Shown here piece after piece: positions 43,920 to 53,075 of a stretch of DNA of 64,000 nucleotides (position 1 is the first letter of the stretch; every line of letters begins with the position of its first letter). Source of the stretch: Kerstersia gyiorum (GTDB lineage Bacteria; Pseudomonadota; Gammaproteobacteria; Burkholderiales; Burkholderiaceae_B); NCBI RefSeq assembly GCF_004216755.1, contig NZ_SGWZ01000002.1, positions 310,001-374,000 of the forward strand, read 5' to 3'. Both the position numbers and the translations under genes were made by a program. Below the pieces are notes generated by a model that saw only the letters and a program-made list of their open reading frames with translations, made no database searches and was not told the DNA's origin.

Positions 43920-46835
43920 ATGAGGTTGTTGCTGCTGCTGATCCTGCCGTTCGTGGCGAGCCTGGTGGTTGCCAGGCTGCCGCGCGACGGCCGTAGCCGC
44001 GAGTCCTGGGCCGCAGGCCTGGTGGCCGCGGCCGGACTGTTGTTGACGCTGTCGCTGTATCCCAGTGTCACCGACGGCGGCGTGGTGCATTTCACGCTGG
44101 CGTGGGCGCCTACCCTGGGCCTGGACTTCTCGCTGCGCATGGATGGCCTGGCGTGGATGTTCGCGCTGATGGTCACCGGCATCGGTGTGCTGGTGACGAT
44201 GTACGCGCGCTACTACATGTCGCCCCAGGACCCGGTACCACGCTTTTTTGCGTTCCTGCTGGTCTTCATGGGTGCCATGCTCGGGGTGGTGCTGTCAGGC
44301 AACCTGATCCAGCTCGCGCTGTTCTGGGAATTGACCAGCCTGGCGTCTTTCTTCCTGATTTCCTACTGGTACCACCGCAGTGATGCACGCCAGGGCGCGC
44401 GCATGGCGCTGACGGTGACTGCCACGGGTGGCCTGTGCCTGCTGGCCGGTGTGCTGTTGCTCGGTCATATTGTCGGCAGCTACGACCTGGATACGGTGCT
44501 GGCTTCCGGTGCACTCATCCGCCAGAGTCCGCTCTATCTGCCGGCGCTGATCCTCGTGGCATTGGGCGCCCTGACCAAAAGCGCGCAGTTCCCGTTCCAC
44601 TTCTGGCTGCCCCATGCCATGTCGGCGCCGACCCCTGTGTCGGCCTATCTCCACTCGGCCACCATGGTGAAGGCCGGGGTATTCCTGCTGCTGCGCCTGT
44701 CTCCGGCGCTGGCCGGCACTGACGCATGGTTCTGGTTGATCGGCGGCGCGGGGATGGTCACGCTGGTGCTGGGCGCCTATGCGGCCATTTTCCAGACCGA
44801 CATGAAGGGCGTGCTGGCCTATTCCACCATCAGCCACTTGGGCTTGATCACCCTGATGCTGGGGATGGACAGCCCGCTGGCGACGGTCGCGGCGATTTTC
44901 CACATTTTGAACCATGCGACCTTCAAGGCGTCGCTGTTCATGGCGGTGGGGATCGTCGATCACGAAACCGGCACGCGCGACATCCGGCGCCTGAACGGCT
45001 TGCGGCATTGCATGCCGATTACCGCCACGCTCGCAACCGTGGCGGCCGCAGCCATGGCAGGGGTGCCGCTGCTCAACGGCTTCCTGTCCAAGGAAATGTT
45101 CTTCTCGGAGACCCTGTTCCTGGAGCGTGCCGGACTGTTTCATGTGGCCCTGCCGGTGGCTGCCACCGTTGCAGCGATGGGCAGCGTGATCTATTCGCTG
45201 CGTATGATTCACCAGGTTTTCTTCGGCCCGCTGGCCACGGACTTGCCGCGCACGCCGCACGAGGCGCCGCGCTGGATGCGCTTCCCGATCGAGATGCTGG
45301 TGCTGGCCTGCCTGATCGTAGGCATCGTGCCGGCCTGGGCGGTCGGCCCCATGCTGCAATCGGCCGCCATCTCGGTGCTGGGCGACCATCTGCCGGCATA
45401 TAGCCTGGCGATCTGGCACGGGTTCAACATGCCGCTGATCATGAGCATCCTGGCGCTCGCAGGCGGCGTGGCCGTGTACGTTGTCATGAACCGCCACCTC
45501 AAGGTGGGCGAAATCGACGGTACGCCGCTGATCTACGGTTTCGATGGCAAGCGCACCTATGAACACCTCAAGGCGCGCTTCACCGACGGCGCGGCCTGGC
45601 TGCTGCGCTATGTCAGCACGGACCGCCTGCAGCAGCAGATTCTCTGCATCCTGCTGGTGGCCTTGCTTGCCGGCGTGACCCCCTTCATGAAGGGGGAGCG
45701 CGTCGGTGCCTTGCCGGGTTGGCATGAATTCGATCCGCTGTTCGCGCTGATGTGGCTATTCGGCGCGGCCTGCGCCGTGGGCGTGGCCTTCCAGGCCAAG
45801 TACCACCGCCTGGCAGCCCTGATCATGCTGAGCGGGACCGGCCTGGTGACGGTCATGACCTTCGCCTGGCTGTCTGCCCCCGACCTGGCCCTGACGCAGT
45901 TGGGCGTAGAGATCGTCACTACGGTATTGATCCTGCTGGGCCTGCGCTGGCTGCCCATGCGCGTCGAGCAGGCGGGGGAGACCCAGCCTAACCAGGTCAA
46001 GGAACTGTTGACCAGCCTGCGGCGCCTGCGTGATCTGGCGATCGCTGTCCTGGTGGGCCTGGGCATGGCCGGCCTGGCGTATATCGTCATGACGCACAAC
46101 CAGGGCTACAACCTGTCGAATTTCTTCCTGCAGGCTGCCCGTCCGCTGGGCCACGGCAATAACGTCGTGAATGTGATCCTGGTCGACTTCCGCGGCTTCG
46201 ATACGCTGGGTGAGATCACTGTGCTGTGCGCCGTGGCGCTGACGGTCTATGCCTTGCTGCGCCGCTTCCGCCCGGCGATGGAAAGCCTGGGGCGCACGCG
46301 CCAGCAGGTCGATCCCTACGCCTACGGCAATCTGGACGCTCGTGACGGTGATCTGCCGCTGGACTACCTGATGGTGCCGGCGGTGGTCGTGCGCCTGCTG
46401 CTGCCCATGGCCGGCATGGTGTCCATTTATCTGCTGCTGCGTGGTCACAACCTGCCGGGTGGCGGCTTTGTCGGCGGCCTGGTCATGGCGATGGCCATCC
46501 TGTTGCAGTACATGGTGGGGGGGACGGCCTGGGTCGAGTCGCGCATGCGCCTGCGGCCCCAGCACTGGATTGGCGGCGGCCTGCTGCTGGCCGCGCTGAC
46601 CGGTGCGCTTTCGTGGCTGGCCGGCAGTCCCTACATGGATTCCATGTTGCTGGAATTTTCCTTGCCCTTGTTCGGCAAGATCGCGCTGGGCACGGTATTG
46701 CTGTTCGACATCGGCGTCTACATGCTGGTGGTCGGCTCGACCGTGTTGATGCTGGTGGCGCTGGCGCACCAATCGGCACGCAGCCAGCGGGCCCGCGCCG
46801 CCATGGCGGAGAATGCAGCCGAGGAGGGCGCTTGA
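43920..46835 (+). CDS. mnhA: Na+/H+ antiporter subunit A fused to subunit B (MrpAB)
   Basis: Largest subunit of the Mrp antiporter, related to complex I subunit NuoL. The 971 residues have the proton-pump helices (PHAMSAPTPVSAYLHSATMVKAG, HILNHATFKASLFM), a MrpA C-terminal part, and from about 815 a full MrpB domain (LLLRGHNLPGGGFVGGLVMA). This A/B fusion is the group 2 (PhaAB) arrangement. It probably contributes to sodium and alkaline pH tolerance. It leads the mnh operon. Confidence 0.94.
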   Translation: MRLLLLLILPFVASLVVARLPRDGRSRESWAAGLVAAAGLLLTLSLYPSVTDGGVVHFTLAWAPTLGLDFSLRMDGLAWMFALMVTGIGVLVTMYARYYMSPQDPVPRFFAFLLVFMGAMLGVVLSGNLIQLALFWELTSLASFFLISYWYHRSDARQGARMALTVTATGGLCLLAGVLLLGHIVGSYDLDTVLASGALIRQSPLYLPALILVALGALTKSAQFPFHFWLPHAMSAPTPVSAYLHSATMVKAGVFLLLRLSPALAGTDAWFWLIGGAGMVTLVLGAYAAIFQTDMKGVLAYSTISHLGLITLMLGMDSPLATVAAIFHILNHATFKASLFMAVGIVDHETGTRDIRRLNGLRHCMPITATLATVAAAAMAGVPLLNGFLSKEMFFSETLFLERAGLFHVALPVAATVAAMGSVIYSLRMIHQVFFGPLATDLPRTPHEAPRWMRFPIEMLVLACLIVGIVPAWAVGPMLQSAAISVLGDHLPAYSLAIWHGFNMPLIMSILALAGGVAVYVVMNRHLKVGEIDGTPLIYGFDGKRTYEHLKARFTDGAAWLLRYVSTDRLQQQILCILLVALLAGVTPFMKGERVGALPGWHEFDPLFALMWLFGAACAVGVAFQAKYHRLAALIMLSGTGLVTVMTFAWLSAPDLALTQLGVEIVTTVLILLGLRWLPMRVEQAGETQPNQVKELLTSLRRLRDLAIAVLVGLGMAGLAYIVMTHNQGYNLSNFFLQAARPLGHGNNVVNVILVDFRGFDTLGEITVLCAVALTVYALLRRFRPAMESLGRTRQQVDPYAYGNLDARDGDLPLDYLMVPAVVVRLLLPMAGMVSIYLLLRGHNLPGGGFVGGLVMAMAILLQYMVGGTAWVESRMRLRPQHWIGGGLLLAALTGALSWLAGSPYMDSMLLEFSLPLFGKIALGTVLLFDIGVYMLVVGSTVLMLVALAHQSARSQRARAAMAENAAEEGA

Positions 46836-46836
46836 T

Positions 46837-47181
46837 ATGGAATTGATAGTCGCGTTGGCAATCGGCGTACTGACAGGCGCCGGTGTCTGGCTGCTGCTGC
46901 GGCCCCGTACCTTCCAGACCATCATGGGGCTGTCGCTGCTGTCCTATGCGGTGAACCTGTTCATCTTCGGCACTGGCAGCCTCAGCGTGGGCAAGCCGCC
47001 TGTGCTGGATGGCGAAAAGGTCGCCGATATTTCCAATTATGCAGACCCGCTGCCGCAGGCGCTGGTCTTGACGGCGATCGTCATCGGCTTTGCGATGACG
47101 GCACTGTTCCTGGTCGTCCTGTTGGCGGCCCGGGGGCTGAGTGGCACCGATCACGTGGATGGCAAGGAGAGTGATTCGTGA
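46837..47181 (+). CDS. mnhC: Na+/H+ antiporter subunit C
   Basis: NuoK-like small membrane subunit. The ATG at 46837 (GAGGAGGG upstream) gives 114 residues and about three helices (LIVALAIGVLTGAGVWLLL; FQTIMGLSLLSYAVNLFIF; ALVLTAIVIGFAMTALFLVV). An upstream ATG at 46813 lies inside mnhA and is less likely. Stop overlaps mnhD (GTGA). Confidence 0.94.
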   Translation: MELIVALAIGVLTGAGVWLLLRPRTFQTIMGLSLLSYAVNLFIFGTGSLSVGKPPVLDGEKVADISNYADPLPQALVLTAIVIGFAMTALFLVVLLAARGLSGTDHVDGKESDS

Positions 47182-48800
47182 GCGGTCTGGTGTCTCATCT
47201 GGTCATCCTGCCCATCGTGCTGCCCATGGTGGCCGGTGCGGCAATGCTGTTGCTGAATGATACGCGCAAGGAAGAGCGGCGCCGTATCAGCCTGATATCT
47301 ACGGCCCTGGTGCTGCTGGTCGCTGTCGTCATGCTGGGACTGGCGGCCTTCCAGGACCAGAGCTGGGTGCTGACTTACCGTCCGGCGAACTGGGCGCCGC
47401 CTTTCGGCATCGTGTTGGTCGCAGACCGCCTGTCGGTGCTCATGCTGGTGGTGACGGCAGCGTTGGCGCTGGCTTCCATGCTGGCTGCGCTGCAACGCTG
47501 GGACAAGGCAGGGGTGCACTTCCACCCCTTGTTCCAGTTCCAGCTGATGGGTCTGAACGGCGCCTTCCTGACGGGCGATATCTTCAATCTGTTCGTGTTC
47601 TTCGAAATCCTGCTGGCGGCGTCCTACGGTTTGCTGCTGCACGGTTCGGGGCAGGCGCGGGTCAAGGCGGGGCTGCACTATATCGCCATCAATCTGGTGG
47701 GGTCATCGTTGTTCCTGATCGGTGCGACGCTGATCTATGGCAGCGTCGGGACGCTGAACATGGCGGAACTGGCAACACTTGCCGGCAAGCTGGACGACAA
47801 GGCGCTGGCCATGTTCCAGTCCGGCGCAGCCATCCTGGGTTGTGCATTCCTGATCAAGGCAGCCGCCTGGCCGATGAATTTCTGGCTGGTGCCGGCTTAT
47901 ATCGCCGCAGTGCCGCCGGTAGGCGCCCTGTTTGCCATCATGACCAAAGTGGGCGCCTATGCGGTGCTGCGTCTGACATCATTGCTGGCTTCACAGGAAA
48001 ACCAGCAGGATTTCACATCCTTCGCCAGCACCGAGGTCTTTGCCGTCGGCATCCTGACCATTGTTGTGGCCGGGGCGGGCCTGCTGGTCTCGCAGGATAT
48101 GCGGCGCCAGGCGGCCTATAGCGTCATCGTATCGGCAGGAACCTTGCTGGCCTGCATTGGCTTTGGGAACATGCAGATCATTGCGCCGGCTTTGTATTAT
48201 CTGATCAGTTCGACCTTCGCCGTCGGTGCAATGTTCCTGCTGGTCGACCTGATCGAACGCAACCGGCCGTTCGGCGCGGATGTGCTGGCGCTGAGCCTGG
48301 AGGCCTTCGGCGTGCCGGATTCGTCCCAGGGGGATACCGAGCAGGCCGATACGGTCGTCGGCATCACCGTGCCGGCAGCCCTGGCCGTTCTGGGCGGCTG
48401 TTTCGTGTTCTGCGCGCTGATCGTCGCCGGATTGCCGCCCTTGTCGGGCTTCATTGCCAAGTTCGGCATGTTCGCCGCGGCACTGGGAGATTCCGGTACC
48501 AATGAGCCGGTGACGGGCCGTGCCTGGGTCTTCCTCACTGTCGTCTTGCTGTCAGGGCTGGCGGCCATCGTGTCGCTGTCGCGTGTCGGCATCCGTACGT
48601 TCTGGGTGGTGGAACGCCAGCGGGTCCGCCTTAGCCTGGCGGATATCGCACCGGTGCTGTGGCTGCTGGGGCTGTGCGTGCTGATGGTGGTGTTTGCCGG
48701 GCCGCTGCTGTCCTATCTGGAGCAGACCGTGCAATACCTCTCGGTGCCCACGGGCTATACCGATGCCGTGCTGGGTGTGGCGGCTGGAGGTGCGCAATGA
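47178..48800 (+). CDS. mnhD: Na+/H+ antiporter subunit D
   Basis: NuoM/N-like proton channel. The GTG at 47178 gives 540 residues with about 14 helices, including GDIFNLFVFFEILLAASYGL, the conserved LIKAAAWPMNFWLVPAYIAA and AGLPPLSGFIAKFGMF. The insert DSSQGDTEQADTV before the last helices is hydrophilic. It overlaps mnhC and mnhE by 4 nt each. Confidence 0.95.
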   Translation: MSGLVSHLVILPIVLPMVAGAAMLLLNDTRKEERRRISLISTALVLLVAVVMLGLAAFQDQSWVLTYRPANWAPPFGIVLVADRLSVLMLVVTAALALASMLAALQRWDKAGVHFHPLFQFQLMGLNGAFLTGDIFNLFVFFEILLAASYGLLLHGSGQARVKAGLHYIAINLVGSSLFLIGATLIYGSVGTLNMAELATLAGKLDDKALAMFQSGAAILGCAFLIKAAAWPMNFWLVPAYIAAVPPVGALFAIMTKVGAYAVLRLTSLLASQENQQDFTSFASTEVFAVGILTIVVAGAGLLVSQDMRRQAAYSVIVSAGTLLACIGFGNMQIIAPALYYLISSTFAVGAMFLLVDLIERNRPFGADVLALSLEAFGVPDSSQGDTEQADTVVGITVPAALAVLGGCFVFCALIVAGLPPLSGFIAKFGMFAAALGDSGTNEPVTGRAWVFLTVVLLSGLAAIVSLSRVGIRTFWVVERQRVRLSLADIAPVLWLLGLCVLMVVFAGPLLSYLEQTVQYLSVPTGYTDAVLGVAAGGAQ

Positions 48801-49288
48801 AAAAATGGTTCCCTTCCTGGCCGGTCACGGTGGTGTTGTTCCTGATCTGGATTCTTCTCAACCAGAGCCTGGACCCTTCGACCCTGCTGATCGCTGCAAT
48901 ACTGAGCTGGTTTGGCCCGTACATCACGCAGCGCCTGCGGCCGTTGCAGGCCAAGGCGAAGCTGGTGCCGGTGATCGTGCCCTTGGCGCTGCACATCCTC
49001 TGGGATATCGTCATTTCGAATCTGGCGGTCGCCGTCGTGATTCTCGGCGGACAGGCGCGCCGCGAGCGATCCGGCTTCATTCATATTCCACTGGACCTGC
49101 AGGACCCTCATGGCCAGGCGGTGCTGGCCGGGATCGTGACGGCCATTCCCGGCACCGTGTGCGCGGGCTTCAGCGAGAACCGCCGCATGATGACGTTGCA
49201 CGTCCTGGATTTGCGTGATGAAGGCGCATGGATACGCACCATCAAGGCACGCTACGAGCGTCCTCTCATGGAGATCTACGAATCATGA
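48797..49288 (+). CDS. mnhE: Na+/H+ antiporter subunit E
   Basis: Small membrane subunit of 163 residues from the ATG overlapping the mnhD stop. Two or three N-terminal helices (VVLFLIWILLNQS; LHILWDIVISNLAVAVVIL) and a soluble end carrying the family pattern ITAIPGT-like TAIPGTVCAG. The function of MrpE in the complex is structural. Confidence 0.93.
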   Translation: MKKWFPSWPVTVVLFLIWILLNQSLDPSTLLIAAILSWFGPYITQRLRPLQAKAKLVPVIVPLALHILWDIVISNLAVAVVILGGQARRERSGFIHIPLDLQDPHGQAVLAGIVTAIPGTVCAGFSENRRMMTLHVLDLRDEGAWIRTIKARYERPLMEIYES

Positions 49289-49566
49289 ACCCGATACTGC
49301 ATTGGGCATCTGCATTTGCCTTACTCTGTTTCGCCGCCGGCATGGGGCTGTGCATGATCCGCATGATGCGTGGCCCCACCGCCCAGGACCGGGTCCTGGC
49401 GCTGGATGCCGCGTACATCAACGGCATGCTTATCCTGCTGGTACAGGGGCTGCGTGCGGGCAGCAGCACCTATTTCGAGATCGCCTTGCTGATTGCGTTG
49501 TTTGGGTTTGTCAGCTCTGTGGCGATCGCCAAGTTCCTGTTGCGCGGCGAGGTGATAGAACCATGA
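49285..49566 (+). CDS. mnhF: Na+/H+ antiporter subunit F
   Basis: A 93-residue three-helix subunit (HWASAFALLCFAAGMGL; GRMAQDR-type RMMRGPTAQDRVLALD; YFEIALLIALFGFVSSVAIAKFLLRGE). The ATG overlaps the mnhE stop. An earlier in-frame ATG at 49228 is inside mnhE. Confidence 0.93.
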   Translation: MNPILHWASAFALLCFAAGMGLCMIRMMRGPTAQDRVLALDAAYINGMLILLVQGLRAGSSTYFEIALLIALFGFVSSVAIAKFLLRGEVIEP

Positions 49567-49925
49567 CGGAATCAGCCATTGGTACTGCCGCATCCCTGCT
49601 GATCGCCTTCCTGCTGGTCGCTGGCGGCCTGCTGGCCCTGATCGGGTCCATCGGTCTGTTGCGGCTGCGCAATTTCTACCAGCGTCTGCACGCTCCGACC
49701 CTGGGCAATACCCTGGGCTGCGGTTGCATCCTGGTGGCCAGCATTCTGTATTTCAGCCTGGCGGAAGGGCGGATCGCCTTTCATGAGGTGCTGATCACGC
49801 TGTTCATCGTCATGACGGCTCCCCTGAGCGCCATGCTGCTGAGCAAGGTGGCGCTGTATCGTGACGGCCGCGAAGCGCGCCTGCGCCAGCCTGAGCAAAG
49901 CGAACCGACCCGCGAAGCCGATTGA
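49563..49925 (+). CDS. mnhG: Na+/H+ antiporter subunit G
   Basis: A 120-residue subunit with three helices and the family segment GSIGLLRLRNFYQRLHAPTL followed by TLGCGCILVASILYF. The start overlaps mnhF (ATGA). It closes the operon and converges with radC after 18 nt. Confidence 0.93.
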   Translation: MTESAIGTAASLLIAFLLVAGGLLALIGSIGLLRLRNFYQRLHAPTLGNTLGCGCILVASILYFSLAEGRIAFHEVLITLFIVMTAPLSAMLLSKVALYRDGREARLRQPEQSEPTREAD

Positions 49926-49943
49926 GCCGGCGGCCAGCACGTC

Positions 49944-50618
49944 TCAGCACAGCCCGCGAGCTGCCAGCGAGCAACTGCCATTGCCGGCGATGATCAAATG
50001 ATCCACCAGGCGGATATCGACCAGCGCCAGGGCATCCTTGAGCCTGCGTGTCAGTGTGATATCGGCCTGGCTGGGCTCGCGATTGCCGGAAGGGTGGTTG
50101 TGGGCGAAGATCATCGCACTGGCATGCTGCGCCAGCGCGGCACGCACGATTTCACCGATGAACACGGATGCCTGGTTGGTCGTGCCCTGGGCCAGGGTAT
50201 GGCAGGACAACAGCCGCAAGCGGTTATCGAGATACAGGGCGATGCAGTGCTCGACCCGAAGATGCGCCAGACGGGCGGCGCAGTATTGCAGGACGGCATC
50301 GGGCTGGTTCATGACGTTGCCCTCCTGCAACGCTTCGGCATAGGCCCGGCGCGCCAGTTCCATGGTGGCGATGAGCTGGCATGACTTGGCTGGCCCCAGG
50401 CCAGGAATGGCAGCGAGCGCAGCGCGGTCGGCCGCCAGCAGTTGCCTAAGGCCGCCAAAGCCTTGCAGCAGCTGCCTGGACAGGCCCAGCACTGGCGTGC
50501 CGGATGTTCCGGTGCGCAGCATGATGGCGAGCAGTTCCGCGTCTTCCAGCGCACTGGCGCCGTGGCGCATAAGACGTTCGCGAGGCTGCAGCGGGGCATG
50601 GGTTTGGGTTTCTGGCAT
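49944..50618 (-). CDS. radC: RadC-family JAB1/MPN metalloprotease-fold protein
   Basis: The 224 residues have an N-terminal helix-hairpin-helix (LAAIPGLGPAKSCQLIATME) and a C-terminal MPN/JAMM domain with HNHPSGNREPSQAD (metal ligands His, His, Asp). Early reports linked radC to repair, but the E. coli gene was later shown not to be needed for radiation resistance. The role is uncertain. It is divergent from the FKBP gene and convergent with mnhG. Confidence 0.93.
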   Translation of the reverse strand: MPETQTHAPLQPRERLMRHGASALEDAELLAIMLRTGTSGTPVLGLSRQLLQGFGGLRQLLAADRAALAAIPGLGPAKSCQLIATMELARRAYAEALQEGNVMNQPDAVLQYCAARLAHLRVEHCIALYLDNRLRLLSCHTLAQGTTNQASVFIGEIVRAALAQHASAMIFAHNHPSGNREPSQADITLTRRLKDALALVDIRLVDHLIIAGNGSCSLAARGLC

Positions 50619-50639
50619 AAGTCACTCTAAAATGAGGGA

Positions 50640-51146
50640 TTGATATCCAACTCGCTACGGTGGCAGACTTTGAGCGCGACAGCTGAACCAGTGAATGCTT
50701 TGATCCATGAGCATTCCTACCTCACCCTGAATTACCGTATCGTGCTGGCCTCCGGGCCGGCACAGGGCTCGGTGTTCGCGGATACGTTCGATGGTCGTCC
50801 TGCGACGCTGCAAATGGGCATGGGCCAATGGGCGCCGGGCCTGGAACAAGCCTTGCTGGGGCACCGTGAAGGCGATGAATTCAGTTTCACGGTGGCGCCG
50901 GCACAGGCCTATGGCGACCGTAATCCGGAGCTCGTGCAGGCCGTGACGCGGGTGATGCTCGACGAACATGCGGGCCCCGATGCCAGCTTCACGCCGGGCG
51001 ACATGGTGGAATTCACCGCGCCCAATGGCTTGCGCTATTCCGGCGTCCTGAAGTCCGTGAACGACGACCACGCCGTCTTCGATTTCAACCACCCGCTGGC
51101 AGGGATTGCATTGACGGTGGACGTGGCGATTCTTGGAGTGCTTTGA
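50640..51146 (+). CDS. fkpB: FKBP-type peptidyl-prolyl isomerase (SlpA/FkpB-like)
   Basis: Cis-trans isomerase and chaperone, cytoplasmic. The TTG at 50640 gives 168 residues; the TTG at 50670 is an alternative giving a more usual length. The FKBP core is LTLNYRIVLASG, MGMGQWAPGLEQALLGHREG and FTVAPAQAYGDRNPELV, followed by an IF-type insert and ALTVDVAILGV. It precedes ispH, as in E. coli, and the two overlap at the stop and start. Confidence 0.88.
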   Translation: MISNSLRWQTLSATAEPVNALIHEHSYLTLNYRIVLASGPAQGSVFADTFDGRPATLQMGMGQWAPGLEQALLGHREGDEFSFTVAPAQAYGDRNPELVQAVTRVMLDEHAGPDASFTPGDMVEFTAPNGLRYSGVLKSVNDDHAVFDFNHPLAGIALTVDVAILGVL

Positions 51147-52147
51147 TGACGAGCGTAGAAACCCCGATCAGCGCGGGCGAGATCGTCCTGGCACAGCCCA
51201 GGGGATTCTGTGCCGGCGTCGATCGTGCCATCGACATTGTGGAACGGGCGCTGGAGCTGCACGGCGCGCCGATTTATGTACGTCATGAAATCGTGCATAA
51301 CCGTTATGTCGTATCGACGCTGCGCGACAAAGGCGCAGTTTTCATCGACGACCTGGACCAGGCGCCCAAGGGGGCCATCGTGGTCTTTTCGGCCCACGGC
51401 GTTTCCCAGGCTGTCCGCAAGGAAGCCGAGGACCGGGGCCTGAATGTCTTTGACGCCACCTGCCCGCTGGTGACCAAGGTGCATATCGAGGTCAAGCGCA
51501 TGCGTGCAGCCGGGCGCGAGGTCATCATGATTGGCCATCGCGGCCACCCGGAGGTCGAGGGCACGCTGGGGCAGGCGGATGATGGTATCTACCTGGTGGA
51601 AACCGCCGAGGATGTGGCGGCGCTGCACGTTTCCGATCCGGGCAACCTGGCCTACGTGACGCAGACCACATTGTCGGTTGATGATGCGGCCGTGGTGGCG
51701 CAGGCCTTGCGTGGCCGGTTCCCGGATATCGTCGAGCCGAAAAAGAGCGATATCTGCTACGCGACGCAGAACCGCCAGGACGCGGTCAAGTTCATGGCGC
51801 CCGATTGCGACCTGGTGCTGGTCGTTGGCAGTGTTAACAGCTCGAATTCCAATCGCTTGCGGGAAGTCGCAGAGCGGCTGGGCACAGATGCCCACTTGAT
51901 CGACCGCGCCGATGCCATCGACCCGGCATGGCTGGAAGGGCGCCAGCGTATTGGTATCACCGCAGGTGCCTCTGCGCCAGAAGTGTTGGTGCGGGAAGTG
52001 ATTGACCGCCTGAAGGAACTGGGTGCGCTGTCGGTCCGTACGCTGCCAGGCGAAGAAGAAAACGTGGCGTTCCCGCTGCCCAAGGCCTTGTCGCGCAAAC
52101 TGGTGCCTGAGGTCGGGCCGGAGTCCTCGGCCAACAACGCAGGCTGA
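51146..52147 (+). CDS. ispH: 4-hydroxy-3-methylbut-2-enyl diphosphate reductase
   Basis: Last step of the MEP pathway, giving IPP and DMAPP. The 333 residues begin at the ATG one base into the fkpB stop. Iron-sulfur cysteines are in PRGFCAGVDRAI, DATCPLVTKVH and SDICYATQNRQ. The substrate-binding VNSSNSNRL and the Glu in GHRGHPEVEGTLGQ are present. It pairs functionally with ispG at 29623. Confidence 0.96.
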   Translation: MTSVETPISAGEIVLAQPRGFCAGVDRAIDIVERALELHGAPIYVRHEIVHNRYVVSTLRDKGAVFIDDLDQAPKGAIVVFSAHGVSQAVRKEAEDRGLNVFDATCPLVTKVHIEVKRMRAAGREVIMIGHRGHPEVEGTLGQADDGIYLVETAEDVAALHVSDPGNLAYVTQTTLSVDDAAVVAQALRGRFPDIVEPKKSDICYATQNRQDAVKFMAPDCDLVLVVGSVNSSNSNRLREVAERLGTDAHLIDRADAIDPAWLEGRQRIGITAGASAPEVLVREVIDRLKELGALSVRTLPGEEENVAFPLPKALSRKLVPEVGPESSANNAG

Positions 52148-52597
52148 GTCAACCGCTGGACGCTGCCGTCGTGAAGCGGCTGGTGCAAAAAAGGGCGTGT
52201 CCTTCTACTGGACACGCCCTTTTTTTATCTTGGGCCGCGCCACGGTAAACCGAGGGGGGGCGCCGCTCAGCCGCAGCGAGGGGGGGGCACCGGGCAATGT
52301 CGGATGGATGGAGAGCCCGCCGATTATGCCTGTTCTGCATGGAATTTGGTTTCAACAGAGATGAAAGTGATTCCAATTGGTATCTGGACGCTTGCGTGAT
52401 TATTTCATTCTATTTCAATGGGTAATCTGCGATTTATTTATTCCATATTTCCATATATGGAAAAATCATTTGCGGATATGCGCTTTTTCATATTAGGGAT
52501 TCTACGCATACTGTCGTCACTGTCATCGCTTTGACATGTTCCCGCGAATGAACCAGAACGCGGGAATCAGATAGACGAAACCGTAGGAGTTGCAGAA
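52148..52597. other. 450-nt region between ispH and the small exported protein gene
   Basis: Left: ispH terminator, then a repeat-like GC-skewed stretch (GGGCCGCGCC, G7-8 runs; 52230-52300). Right: an unusually AT-rich leader (about 52330-52520), with a perfect 16-bp palindrome TTTCCATATATGGAAA at 52448-52463. No gene is supported. The leader is probably the promoter of the gene at 52598. Confidence 0.55.
52187..52226 (+). terminator. Intrinsic terminator after ispH
   Basis: GGGCGTGTCC and GGACACGCCC pair across a 7-nt loop, with A6 before and T7 after, 39 nt past the ispH stop. Confidence 0.95.
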
Positions 52598-52897
52598 ATG
52601 AAAGCACTGAAAAATACCCTGTCGTTCGCCCTGGTTGCCGTGTCTGTGGCGGGTGCCGCCACGGTGCATGCTGCGACTGATAACCCCAATGCGTTGCCGC
52701 CGCTGAACGTCGGTACGCCCTTGAGCTCGCAGCAGGTTCAGGCTGAACTGGCCGAAGCCCGCGCTGCCGGCTTGACCGATGTACGCCCGAATGACCTGCC
52801 GCGCCTGCAAGTGGGTGCACCGCTGAGCAGTGCACAGGTACAGCAGGAGTTGCTGCGCGCTCGCGCCGCGGGTGAAATCGAGCAGGTCATCAACTAA
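52598..52897 (+). CDS. Small exported protein with internal duplication (DUF4148-like)
   Basis: The 99 residues start with a Sec signal peptide (KNTLSFALVAVSVAGAATVHA; cleavage after VHA). The mature part contains two copies of LPxLxVGxPLSSxQVQxELxxARAAG (about residues 35-60 and 67-92). Such small periplasmic proteins are common in Burkholderiales, and their role is not known. GTAGGAG lies 8 nt before the ATG. The preceding AT-rich leader with a palindrome suggests strong regulation. Confidence 0.78.
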   Translation: MKALKNTLSFALVAVSVAGAATVHAATDNPNALPPLNVGTPLSSQQVQAELAEARAAGLTDVRPNDLPRLQVGAPLSSAQVQQELLRARAAGEIEQVIN

Positions 52898-52954
52898 GCA
52901 TCATGCATGCTTGAGCCCCGGTTGCGGCAGTGTGTCCGCAGCACAGGGTAAATG

Positions 52955-52993
52955 AAAAGTGCCTGGATACCTTGCTGGTATCCAGGCACTTTT
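52955..52993 (+). terminator. Bidirectional terminator
   Basis: AAAAGTGCCTGGATACC-TTGCT-GGTATCCAGGCACTTTT: a long perfect stem with A-run and T-run on either side, between two convergent genes. Confidence 0.92.
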
Positions 52994-53075
52994 GCATGGG
53001 TTGCCGCCGTTGCCCGCAGCTATGTGGGCAGAGGGCGGCAGCGCCCCTGGCCGGGCTGGCATGCCCGGCAGCGGT

